Positions 1-9,696 of a DNA stretch of 64,000 nt are shown one piece after another. Within the stretch, counting starts at the first letter, position 1, and every line of letters starts with the position of its first letter. The notes under the pieces are model-generated. The model saw only the letters and a list, made by a program, of their open reading frames with translations, did no database searches and had not been told where the DNA came from. The DNA is from Parelaphostrongylus tenuis (taxonomy: Eukaryota; Nematoda; Chromadorea; Rhabditida; Metastrongylidae), in contig JAHQIW010000376.1 in the NCBI GenBank assembly GCA_019055375.1, forward strand, positions 1 through 64,000, read 5' to 3'. A program made the translations under genes and the position numbers.

Positions 1-2458
1 GACCTTCGACTGCGCGTTCGATAACGGCAAGTGATCTTTCATCCTGCTTACGTAGCGACCAGGTTTCTGCTGCATACGTTAGGGCAGGGATAATTGTCGA
101 GTCGAAAAGGTGGGCACGGAGTCGGATGTTCTTTGTCCTCTTCACTACATCTTCGATGCTCTTAAACGTTCCCCAAGCCGCTCGTTTCCTCCTGCTCAAC
201 TCTGGGGCTAGGTCGTTCATCATGTTGATTTCACGACCTAGATAGATGTAACTGGAGCATTCGGAAATTGTCGTTCCGTTGAGCGTGAATGGGGCATTAG
301 AAACCCATCCGTTCCTCATGAACATTGTTTTCGTTAGATTCAGTTGAAGACCGATCTTTCCACAGGCGTTATCGAAATCAGTCAACATTCGTTCCGCTTG
401 GCTGATGTTTGGTGTTATGAGAACGATATCGTCAGCAAAGCGAAGATGGTTTAATTGTCGACCGTCAATTTTCACTCCCATTTCGTCCCATTCTAATGTT
501 CGCATGACGTTTTGTAGGGTGGCAGTGAATAGTTTTGGCGATATTGTATCGCCTTGTCGAACCCCTCTTCTTACGTCAATGGTGATATTGTTGTAGAATG
601 GAGATATTCTGGTCGTGAAATCTTTATAAAGCTCACGAAGGATCATTATGTACCGAGTAGGGACGCCCTGGTTATCCAGAGCCTCTATAACCGCTTCTGT
701 TTCCACTGAATCAAAGGCTTTCTTCAGATCGATAAAAGTGAGACAGAGTGGTTGTTTGTACTCTCGCGAAACTTCAATGAGTCTTGTGATCGTGTGGATG
801 TGGTCCATGGTACTAAATCCTTTTCTGAACCCTGCTTGTTCGCATGGCTGTCCTTCGTCCAGTGTTCTGTCAATCCTGTTCAGGATGACTCGAGTAAAGA
901 GTTTATAGACAACGGACAGCAAGCAGATTGGGCGATAATTGCCTATGTCGTGAAGGTCTCCCTTTTTGAACAACAATACGGTCTTGCTGGTTTTCCATTG
1001 AATAGGGACCTTGCATTCTGACAGGTAGCGAGTGAAGAGCCGAGCCAGGGTGTTGATGAGAACTGGCGGCAGGTTCTTCAGGTGTTCTGGTCTAATCCTG
1101 TCTGGACCGGGTGTTGTTCTGTTTTTCACCGACGATATAGCATGTCGGATTTCGGAAGGAAGGACCGGTGGAACGACATATTCGTCCTCTTTCAATTTAT
1201 ATGACGGTAAGAGAACATGGCTAGCGAAGAGATCCGAGTAGTACTGGTGGATGATTTTCTCCATAGCCCTTCTGGAAGCTGTAAGTGTCCCGTCAGGGTA
1301 TCGGAGTGCAATCATCTTGGTCTTATAGTTGGCGAAGCCTCGCTGGGCTTTGCGAATGCTCTTCCCAGCTTCTGCAGCTTCTGCCATAACTGCTGCTCTT
1401 CTCTCTTTAAGGTCTTCTTTTATCGCTTCTCTGCATCGTTTCGCAAGTTCGGACGTAAGGTTTCGGTTGCCTGCGGCTCGTGCGATTCCACGTTGACGTA
1501 TCAGCTCGAGTGTCTGCGGAGACAAGCGTCTCTTCGTGACCTTAGGACTTTCGGCTTTTTTAGCGCCAACGTGAAGATATTCAACGAGTCGATCGTATTC
1601 TTCGTCGATGTTGTCGACAACGGTATCTTCCCAAGAGCCGACTAATGATTTGAATACATCCCAGTTTATGGTAGTTCTGGGACTTCGTTGTTTGAATTTA
1701 GCGGCTTTCTCTCCTCTCCTCGAAAATCGGAACGTTGCGCGAAGGAGGCGATGGTCTGATCCCGTGTAGAACTTGGGAACAACAGCGACGTCGGTCAGGC
1801 AAAACCTTCGATTTACTATGATGTGATCTATTTCGTTATGGTACTCTCCATTGGGAGACTCCCACGTCCATCGCTGAGAGAGAGGCTTTTGGAATTGCGA
1901 GTTACCATGGATGGTTTGGGTCGTCATGATAAACTCGGATAGCCTCTCACCCTGTTCATTCCATTCTAGTCCGTGGGTCCCTATGTGACGTTCTTCAGAC
2001 GTTCTTCTAGGTCCAATTTTTGCGTTAAAATCTCCGACAATGACCTTGAAGAATGTATGATCTTCTCTGAAGAATTTTTCGAGGTCCATATAGAACGCTT
2101 CGACTTCGTCTTCGTCATAGCTTGATGTTGGTGCGTAAGCAACGAAGATGGTCAAAGCCGGCATAGAACCACATCGTTTCAACCGTAATCGTCCGATGCG
2201 GGTTGTTAGTTGTTCGAACGAATCAATGTTCACGGTCAAATTCGATTTGACGAGGACGCCAACGCCACCGACACCTCTGCGATCGCATGTTCCAAGGAAC
2301 AGTTCTTCTCCGGTGTCATAGACAGCGTGAAAAGGATGGCGCCTTCTCGTCTCAGCCAGGCCAATGACGTCGTACCTTATTCTTCTTGCTTGAATCAACA
2401 GATCTTCTACAGCGGATTGTTGAGCAAGGGTTCTTGCATTGTAGGTACAGATCGTCAT
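1..2458 (-). CDS. RTE endonuclease-reverse transcriptase ORF (partial, 819 codons visible)
   Basis: The product nicks target DNA with an APE-type endonuclease and copies its own RNA with a reverse transcriptase. I translated the visible frame and found no stop. The ATG at 2458 opens with [11 protein letters not shown], the usual start of the endonuclease domain; the frame stays open upstream but has no earlier ATG before a stop. Endonuclease motifs in order are AETRRR (about residue 38), VGDFNAKIG (about 140), NEIDHIIVN (about 205) and SDHRLL (about 236). Reverse transcriptase motifs are [17 protein letters not shown] (about 574), [11 protein letters not shown] and the catalytic FADD (about 674). 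The C-terminal part is lost at the window edge. These are family-typical motifs of RTE elements in nematodes. Nothing in the frame suggests decay. Confidence 0.95.
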   Translation of the reverse strand, partial: MTICTYNARTLAQQSAVEDLLIQARRIRYDVIGLAETRRRHPFHAVYDTGEELFLGTCDRRGVGGVGVLVKSNLTVNIDSFEQLTTRIGRLRLKRCGSMPALTIFVAYAPTSSYDEDEVEAFYMDLEKFFREDHTFFKVIVGDFNAKIGPRRTSEERHIGTHGLEWNEQGERLSEFIMTTQTIHGNSQFQKPLSQRWTWESPNGEYHNEIDHIIVNRRFCLTDVAVVPKFYTGSDHRLLRATFRFSRRGEKAAKFKQRSPRTTINWDVFKSLVGSWEDTVVDNIDEEYDRLVEYLHVGAKKAESPKVTKRRLSPQTLELIRQRGIARAAGNRNLTSELAKRCREAIKEDLKERRAAVMAEAAEAGKSIRKAQRGFANYKTKMIALRYPDGTLTASRRAMEKIIHQYYSDLFASHVLLPSYKLKEDEYVVPPVLPSEIRHAISSVKNRTTPGPDRIRPEHLKNLPPVLINTLARLFTRYLSECKVPIQWKTSKTVLLFKKGDLHDIGNYRPICLLSVVYKLFTRVILNRIDRTLDEGQPCEQAGFRKGFSTMDHIHTITRLIEVSREYKQPLCLTFIDLKKAFDSVETEAVIEALDNQGVPTRYIMILRELYKDFTTRISPFYNNITIDVRRGVRQGDTISPKLFTATLQNVMRTLEWDEMGVKIDGRQLNHLRFADDIVLITPNISQAERMLTDFDNACGKIGLQLNLTKTMFMRNGWVSNAPFTLNGTTISECSSYIYLGREINMMNDLAPELSRRKRAAWGTFKSIEDVVKRTKNIRLRAHLFDSTIIPALTYAAETWSLRKQDERSLAVIERAVEG

Positions 2459-2990
2459 TTTAGTCCGTTTCGATCTTGGCAGCCTAGTTCGGCCCTGAGA
2501 TTTTAGCAGCCTCTCCGTACTCGTCCTACCTGGCGCTGCCGTACCAGGGGCTCTTTCGGGGTCAGGGGAATGAGGCCCATATTTGTTACTGTTTTTGGCA
2601 TTTTTGATACCCAACGTGTAGCTTGCCAGGCTCTAAACGTGGGGGCTGGGTACTCACGAGTAGCTTGCCAGTCTCTCTCGGAGGAGCGGGAGGAGCTTAT
2701 TTGTTGGAGGCGACTCCTAACCGCCTCCCATGTACTTCCCAGCCGCTTGATTGCAGGCTTTTGGCCGACTTGACTCGTAGAAATAGAGTTTTGTCAAGTC
2801 GGCACTGCAGAAGCAGGGAGCTCGTCCCCTGAATCCACCTGCGTCTCTGGGAAGCACACGGTCGCTTTTGGTTCGCGTTTTATTCCCCTATCCACCACCT
2901 GGGGACGCGCCACGTGCCCTCGCGACTAACCGGGCGGGATCCCTCAAAGGGGAGGTCCGTGGAGCGTGCAGCATATGCACGTTAAATACT
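1..2990 (-). mobile_element. RTE-clade non-LTR retroposon, 5' part, cut by window edge
   Basis: The interval holds the 5' untranslated region and most of the coding region of a non-LTR retroposon reading leftwards. It is far richer in GC than the sequence after about 2990, which marks the 5' boundary approximately. The 5' leader (about 2460-2990) is shared with the second copy at 49.55-51.79 kb, including the block near 2900-2930. The reverse transcriptase end and 3' tail lie outside the window. Because the frame is uninterrupted over 819 codons, this copy is young and may belong to an active family; activity cannot be judged without the 3' end. Confidence 0.93.
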
Positions 2991-3241
2991 ATTGAAGAAA
3001 GTCCAACTATAACTATATACAACGCACACTGAACTTAAACGAGTCTAGAAATTAGAGTAGTAAAACATAGTAAACCCTAATGAGAAAATAACCCTTTCAT
3101 ACAAGTGCGCTATGTCATCAAACTTTCAAAACTTTTCAAAAATGAGAAAAGTATTGCGCAATGTAGAGTAAACAGTGCCTGTCGGTTCTGTGAGGAGTGG
3201 GGAAACTATATGGCTACTATGTGAGGCATGAAATGTAACTG

Positions 3242-3465
3242 TCGCGTCGAAAAGTAGGCAGGAGTCGGATGTTCTTTTTTCCTCTTAACTACATCGTGGG
3301 TGGCCTTAATCGCGCCCCAAACCGCTGGTTTGCTCCTGGTCAACTCTGGAGATAGAGTCGATAATCATGTTGATTTCACGATCTAGAGAGACGCAACTGG
3401 ACATTCGGAGATGTCGTTTTGTTGGGCGTGTATTAAGCATTCACAACTCATCCGTTTCTCATAAA
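3242..3465 (-). mobile_element. RTE retroposon fragment (RT C-terminal region)
   Basis: This stretch is a diverged copy of positions about 99-330 of the same window: the same order of blocks is seen, with scattered substitutions and small gaps. It corresponds to the region just after the FADD motif of the RTE reverse transcriptase. No frame survives. It is a separate, older scrap that lies just upstream of the young RTE copy. Confidence 0.8.
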
Positions 3466-3985
3466 TATAATTAGTTGGCAAGTAATAATTGTAGTAAACA
3501 ACATGCGAGTGGTTTGGTGCATAAGTTATGAGGAAGCAATGTGCAGGTTCGGTCAACTCCGCACCACTCTCGTCAATTAACTGGAAACGCTTTGGCTTCA
3601 GTATCCTAAAGTTTGCAAGGAGATCTATACAAGGCTTACTGATTACTGGCATTTACTCTGGTCACGTCGACGATGTGCTGGGATGACAGATGATGCAAAA
3701 AATGCAAAATCGTACTTTGCAAAACATTGTGCCTATATAATTCACTTTGCCACGAACTGCGCCCTTTTCTTGTATTTGATACATGCACGAGGTTGCCACG
3801 TTCTTTTCCTCAAAAGTCGATGACTACCATTTCGGCGACGTCGCCTTGGTCAGAGCCTAGACTTATAAATCTTACCATATCTGACTACTCGGTCAATATT
3901 TCGCATACATCAAAAATCCAATAAAAAAAACCAATCGTCCAAACATTTATACCTAAGAGAATTGAGTGGTGAGACAAAAACACGG

Positions 3986-4055
3986 CCTCAGGAGGGAATC
4001 AAACCAGCATTTCATCTTACCCGGAAACGCGTGCTCTACCACTGCACCACCGAGG
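3986..4055 (-). tRNA. tRNA-like sequence (SINE head or tRNA pseudogene)
   Basis: Read on the minus strand it has a good A box (tggtgcagtggtagagcac) and a B box (ggtttgattcc), and its ends can pair as a six-base acceptor (cctcgg with ctgagg, one G-U). The T stem does not pair and the anticodon arm is irregular, so it is not a working tRNA gene. The mirrored copy at 4418-4485 supports a repeat origin. Confidence 0.55.
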
Positions 4056-4417
4056 AACATTTGCATCACCACCACTCATTCTTCAAAATCTTTATGGTAG
4101 CTATCAGCCACCAACCATTATCAGGTTTGGGTGGGGTATGCGCTTTCGCTTTAGAAACCCAGTTGAGCTGACAGCCATTGCACTAACTAATACTCTAAAC
4201 TTTTGGTATTTATTGCATTTTTCGCCAGTGTTATTATGCCTCACATATACCTAATAGAATTGAGTAAATACTAGAAATTTCGAGTAATAATTAGTGCAAT
4301 GGCTGTCAGCTCAATTGGGTTTATAAAGCGAAATCGTATATCCGACCAAACCTGCCAAAGATAAGTGCCTTATAGCTAACTAAAAAAGATATTGAAGAAT
4401 GATTGGTGGCGTAAATA

Positions 4418-4485
4418 CATTGGTGGTGCAGTGGTAGCACATACCCCCGGATAGGATGAAACGCTGGTTCAATTCCCGCCTGAGG
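4418..4485 (+). tRNA. tRNA-like sequence, mirrored copy
   Basis: This is the plus-strand partner of the minus-strand tRNA-like block at 3986-4055. The A box tggtgcagtggtagcac has lost two bases relative to the partner; the B box is ggttcaattcc. The arms needed for a functional tRNA do not fold. It forms the right end of the foldback element. Confidence 0.5.
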
Positions 4486-4599
4486 CCATGTTTTTGTTTA
4501 CCAATCAATTCTCTTAGGTATATATGAAGCATAATAACACTGCGAAAAATGCAGTAAACACTGGAAATTTGGATTATTAGGCCAATCATTCTGAAAAAC

Positions 4600-7100
4600 C
4601 CCACCTTATTCAAAGTTATATGGACAGCGGTCACCGATCTTGTGTGACACAGCTTGAAAAATGAACTTCGCTCAGACTGAGTCCGGTGACAACTTTCATA
4701 AAACTAAATGAGGTGAGGTTTTTCAGAATGACAACACTGTTAATTTTTTTCTATTGAAATTCTGATGCATGCTAAATATTAACAGAGTAATCAGTATGAT
4801 ATGATATATGTATCTGCACTCTGACGAAGACGTTGCCGCCAGAACCGTTAGCCATCGAGTTTCGAGGGGATGGAAGTGCCAAACTTCGTGCAAATTTTAA
4901 TGAAGAAAAGGACAGTTCTTGAGAAACTTTGCATTTCCCTGAACATGCCGAAATTTAGAGATAGTCGGACTTCTGAGCTTTCATTTTACCACTTATCTAA
5001 ACCGGATCACAATTTATTCCACGGTGTGAGCCCCAGTATCTCTAGTTAATAATTCGCTTTTCGTCTTTTTTCAGGAACATCTGAAAACATTGCTCAAGCA
5101 CGTCTCTTTGCAACCTCAAGGATGGTTACATTGTAGAGCTCCGTAGGTGTTCAATGCTGACTGCTCGAGAGTGGCGGTAGGCTGTGGGTTCAACTCCGCA
5201 TTAAGAATCACAGTCATTCGGCCACAGCCTCGTTCTCTCTCTCCCACATCTCATATAATGTTGTGATATAGCTGTGTAAAAGTGTTTATCAGAATTCGTC
5301 GACTCAGTACAGCTTTATAATGAAAATGCAGAAAGAATGCTGTAGCTAAACTCGTCGATGCCAGCGGTTGAAACTGGGAACTGTTCACCGTAGATATTAC
5401 AACGCGAAAGTGCTCATTTAATTCCTATCGCCTTTCGTGAACGATTGTGATGATAATTCTACGTCGCTGACTGCGCTTTTGATTTGTCAGTCGCGAAACA
5501 GATAAAAGAGATGTTAAAATATACATTCAGGAACGTCGACTGATATACAAAACATTTGACTCCAGACGAGAATTGATTCCGTTTTTCACACACACCGCGT
5601 CGAAGAAAGAAGTATACGAAAGCGATGGCCTCAGTAGCGTGTTGATAGCTCACTCCACCAGTAAGGGTGAAACTGGGTTCAGTCCGGTCCTTGGGTCGAA
5701 TGGCATGCATATCACTCAACATACTTAGATGAGTATTTGAAACACTACTAAACAAAGAATTATATAGAATAGGCGAAACAGAGTCTTCACGGTATCAGAC
5801 TGCAATTTCTTGTCCACATTCAGGAAATGAGCGGAGTTCTTTGCTCAACACATCATGTCGTTCACTACGGGGATAAGACTCGCGCGGTGAAGTTCTCCAT
5901 CATGTTTATCAAATCGCTAGAGGTGCAGCCGTTTGTGGAAAGATCTTCAAAATTTGAAGTCCAATTCAACGCATCAGAACATTTTTGGGAAATAAGAAGC
6001 GAGAAATACTGTTATCCATTGTCGGAATCAAATTGAATGCTGTTCCTTCATTCCGGTGAGACACAGCAAAATTCTGGAACGTAGTTTTGTATAGGAAATC
6101 TTCATTTTCAGAGATCTAGAATATTGAATGAGTTAATCTGATGGTTTATTATAACAAAAAAAAAACCCTTCGTAGTTCTCAGCTAATTTTTTCAAAATAT
6201 GTGCGAAAGCTGAGTTCAGTTATCGAGAATTTGTAATCGCTATACAAATGAAATGAGACATCACTGTGCAGAATATCCAGTAATATATTTTGTTTCGTCT
6301 GCACATCATGAAGAAAATGCATAGGATTGACGGCGCGCCATGAACATACACTTCAATAAACAAGGTTGATTCTGAAAGGTAATCAAGGTGGCCTCTCCTC
6401 ACCGTCACTTCACTCGCATTCTTAACAACGTCTACTTACTGCCACTTTTCGATGCATGACCAATTCTACCAAAGTATAAAACTATTTTCACTCACTACAA
6501 GACCTCCTACCTTGATCTTTCGAGACAACGTGTACCACATGACTACAGTGATGCTGCACACACCTTTTCTTGGTATCCTCGTCCAGCACAAAATTTTCGA
6601 TAGACTTTCAGTGATATTTCAAAAGTTGAAAAATGCGGCTTTAAGACTGCGCTTGATTCAAATGCTTTTTTAGTGAGCTTTAGCGACTAAGAGAATATTA
6701 CGTTTTTTCTGCACAATGTATAGTGTGCTTTGCCCTCGTGTATGGTTAGGTTATGTTCCATACACAGCTCGTAGTTATGCGATACTTGAAAAAAATTCTG
6801 ATTTCGAAAGTAAATTTGAATTCCGAACAACGTTCTTATTGTGCTATAGTAAACGACAGAGTGAAATTATTTTCGTGTTTCCATTTCGCTTCTAAGTGAG
6901 CCAGTAGTGGTAAACTGAAATAAATTGGGATTCAGATACTTGACTTGTTTCAGAAAGCTTTTTTGGTGCGCTGTAGCATCAAAGAGAAAATTGCTAGGTC
7001 TTTTCATAAGTTTTGCTACAGAGCAATAATAATATGTCCAGGTAAGACGAAGCAGGCGTCTGTCTAGCACTTAGACTTTGACGGCTCATAACATGTTATA
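4600..7100. other. Intergenic, no gene seen; weak tRNA-like relic near 5625-5690
   Basis: AT-rich sequence without a convincing coding frame. At about 5625-5690 there is an A-box-like tagcgtgttgatagctca followed by a B-box-like gggttcagtcc, possibly an old tRNA-derived repeat. Part of 6450-6660 resembles 56090-56290, a diverged dispersed repeat. Confidence 0.4.
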
Positions 7101-7159
7101 TCCTTATAAGATATTGTTTTGAACGAGGTTTACAAGAAAAGCGGTCGAATGGGAAGGCT

Positions 7160-7446
7160 TCGAGCAGTAGACATAATATCTCGATAAAGTCAATATTCTG
7201 CTGATTGTTGTATGATCACAGTCAAAATCGTCGACTAACTCCTCGATGGTCAATGTTGAATCCTCCTTCGTTATATCGATAACAGCCTCTCAATCAGCCG
7301 CGTCGACCACTGGAGCCAGCTGGTCCTTCAAGTTAATGTTGTGGGGGCCAAACTCATCAAAGAGCAGAAACATTGTTTTCCTGAACACAGATCCTTGAGC
7401 GTTTACACGGTTGATGCTCTCGAAGGCGGTCTGCACATCGTGTCCC
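7160..7446 (-). pseudogene. mariner transposase N-terminal remnant
   Basis: Reading leftwards from about 7445, one frame gives GHDVQTAFESINRV, then FDEF, NLKDQ, EAVIDITKED, TLTIEELVDDFDCDHTTI and SRIL. This is the N-terminal helix-turn-helix region of a mariner transposase. The usual basic linker is altered and a stop codon lies directly before EAVID. The catalytic domain is absent. It is a dead fragment; the transposase would bind terminal repeats for cut-and-paste transposition. Confidence 0.8.
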
Positions 7447-7599
7447 AAATCCTACTCGTAAAGCAGCGAAATGCAGTAAAGGCTTCGTTGATCGGTCGTG
7501 ATGCGGCAAGTATGGGTAAATTTGCTATCAAAAGAAACTCAGAAAATGCTTTACAAAGCGGTACTGATGTGTTGCCTGAGAAATAGCAGAAGTGTGTTT

Positions 7600-9240
7600 A
7601 AGCTGATGGCGCACACTTTGAGTGGTGTTGCAAAGAATTCCAATTAATTCTGCTTATTAAGTTTCGTGTTTATTGTTCTAATCCCATAACTCACAAGGAG
7701 ACTTGATACGATTAACCTTCGCACTGTGTATGGGTGTGTTTGCGCTTGTGTTTGCGTGGCTTTTTCGCCAGACAGAGCGTTTTACTGAAGTTATTATTTT
7801 TGATAGATGGAAAAATGGACAGTTTTAATATGAGACTTGTTACTATGAAAGTTTTCATAATCCACTGTCGTAAGGTGGAAAGAAAATCACGTTGCACCTT
7901 CAACAGTTATTATTTGTAAGGATGGCAACGGTCCGTGACTTTTTAGAGATTTAGTGTATGATAAACATCCATTCGATATACAAAGTTTTGATTATTTCGG
8001 ATCTTGGTCTAAATTTTGGAAAGTCTTTATAGGGGACTATAAGATCTAAAAAAGACAACGTTTTCACCTATAGTAGCTAGCCATTGGTTTAAAATTCAAA
8101 GCGTGTTTAACTTTTATGTAAAACGAAAATAAAAAGCCATTATCTATAAAATGTCAAAACAGAGTTTTTTTGTAATTGAGTCAAAGTCAAAAACTTCTAA
8201 ATAAATAACGAAAATAGCACTCCTTCGAATCGACAAGCGAAATCGTTGTACGCTGCGCTAGCAGATGGAGCGCAAACTTCGTTAATTTAGAAGGAAATGT
8301 AACTTTCATTTTACTGTGACAGCGCCCTATGAATAACTTTTAGAAACATCAATTGAGTTCAAACTTGTCAAAATTCGAATGGAAAGCCCGCGGACCCAAG
8401 ACGGGCGACCAAAGAAGACTGAATGTGAAACATAGTCTTATGTCTGCTATCAGAGTGCACTACAAAGCTTTTATTGGAAGTCAAGTAAAGCATCGTAAGT
8501 CCGAAAACTGAGCTATCGAATGATAATGAAATGAGCTTGGAAGAAAGACTTTCTTCATTGAAAGATGCAAAGTTAGCTATCTTTTATCTATTTAGCAAAG
8601 GCTTTGGTATATTTTGGGTATTGTACATAATAAAATGTATCAGAATTTATCGATTTCTGCAACAATATTCTTTTACAACCTATTACAACTGATAAGTCAA
8701 CAATAATTTCTCTATGAAGTGAGAGGGAGCAACTTCTTCACAAAAGAGTTATATTTGCACCAGTCACATAGACATGTAGATGATTTCTGAAGTTACGAAG
8801 CATCACAAGAGACCTATAATTACTTGCGGAATGGAGAAAAAAATTCCTAATTAAACAGCAGAAATATCACATTGCAAGTGATTCACACAGGGCAGCGTGA
8901 TTTTTACTGTGGTCCCGAAAGATTGAATGTTGGTTAGTATCAAGGTGAATTCCAAGATAGTTTTTTTCTTACTTCCTCATGAAGCTAGATTTTTTGATCC
9001 AGCTCTTTTAAACCCTCAGTAAATTTTCGCAGTCAATCCTGAATTGTTTATTAGTCAATCTCTCCATCAATGCAGGTAACTCACAGTCGTAGCAATTTTA
9101 TTAGGCTAATGAGAATATCAGACTTGAGCAAAAGCTGTCTCCGCTTACTAAAAATTCGTTGTCAAAAACGTTTTACAGAGAAAGTTGTGTTTCTTTTTAC
9201 TTAGTTGATATATTCCTTTGCACAATTTCCTGTAATAGAG
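7600..9240. other. Intergenic, no gene seen
   Basis: AT-rich DNA with no conserved frame. It contains diverged pieces of the dispersed motif described in the findings (a core like gcgctgtaacagtcaaaa), for example near 8250 and 8310. Nothing else was identified. Confidence 0.4.
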
Positions 9241-9325
9241 TACATATAAATTCGTCGTTTCGCCGCCTGCGATCAATTCATCTTTGAGAAGTGGCAATTT
9301 CATGTTGCAGCATCACAAATGAGAA

Positions 9326-9333
9326 GGCGGGAA
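9326..9333. promoter_or_regulatory. Conserved GGCGGGAA upstream motif (E2F-like)
   Basis: The block aatgagaaggcgggaa lies about 370 bases before the start codon of the 9.7 kb gene and is retained at the same relative place before the copies at 22.8 kb (22441-22448) and 42.3 kb (42702-42709, minus). GGCGGGAA matches the general E2F/DP consensus. All three copies come from duplication, so conservation may only reflect shared origin. Confidence 0.35.
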
Positions 9334-9660
9334 CCAAATGTAGGCCGCACTCTTAAGAAATTGACGCATTCGCTGAAATTCTGTTTAGATGGTCTCTGCC
9401 ATAGATGTCATTCAATATTTAACATGTATATACCTTCATTGACCGTTTCTATGTGCTTTGAAAAAGGATAACCCGCTCCAAAATTGATTCAAAATATTCC
9501 GCCTTGGACTGAAGAGGTTGGGTGTCTGTGGTGTCTGGAAATATCAAAAGGCTGCCACGCTACCTATTTCTTGCAAATGCTGAGTGGTAATCTCGTTGTT
9601 GCCATGTGAAATCTGATGTGAGAGACACAAAAGTTCTCGTTTGAATACATTATTGCACAG

Positions 9661-9668
9661 ATTTTCAG
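9661..9668 (+). promoter_or_regulatory. Putative spliced-leader trans-splice acceptor
   Basis: The sequence attttcag ends 28 bases before the ATG at 9697 and fits the nematode splice-acceptor consensus (TTTTCAG). No donor precedes it within the gene, so it is a plausible site for SL trans-splicing; transcript data would decide. Confidence 0.5.
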
Positions 9669-9696
9669 AGAAGCGTGAATAAATATTCTTGGAAAA

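Larger units (their letters stand above)
3950..4575. repeat. Foldback element with tRNA-like sequences at both ends
   Basis: The two halves are inverted copies of each other around about 4243. The outer ends read acctaagagaattga on the left and tcaattctcttaggt on the right. Inside each end sits a tRNA-like block in opposite orientation (3986-4055 minus, 4418-4485 plus). The central inverted blocks share gcaatggctgtcagctcaa (left copy reverse-complemented). A motif beginning taggtatat and containing ataataacactg occurs at the hinge and again at the right end. A related half element lies at 36245-36560. I do not recognise a named family; it looks like a tRNA-derived repeat that was duplicated head to head. 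Confidence 0.75.

Noticed and set aside
405..2506. Several plus-strand open frames across the first 2.5 kb
   Set aside because: They are antisense shadows of the RTE reading frame on the minus strand, which carries all recognisable motifs.
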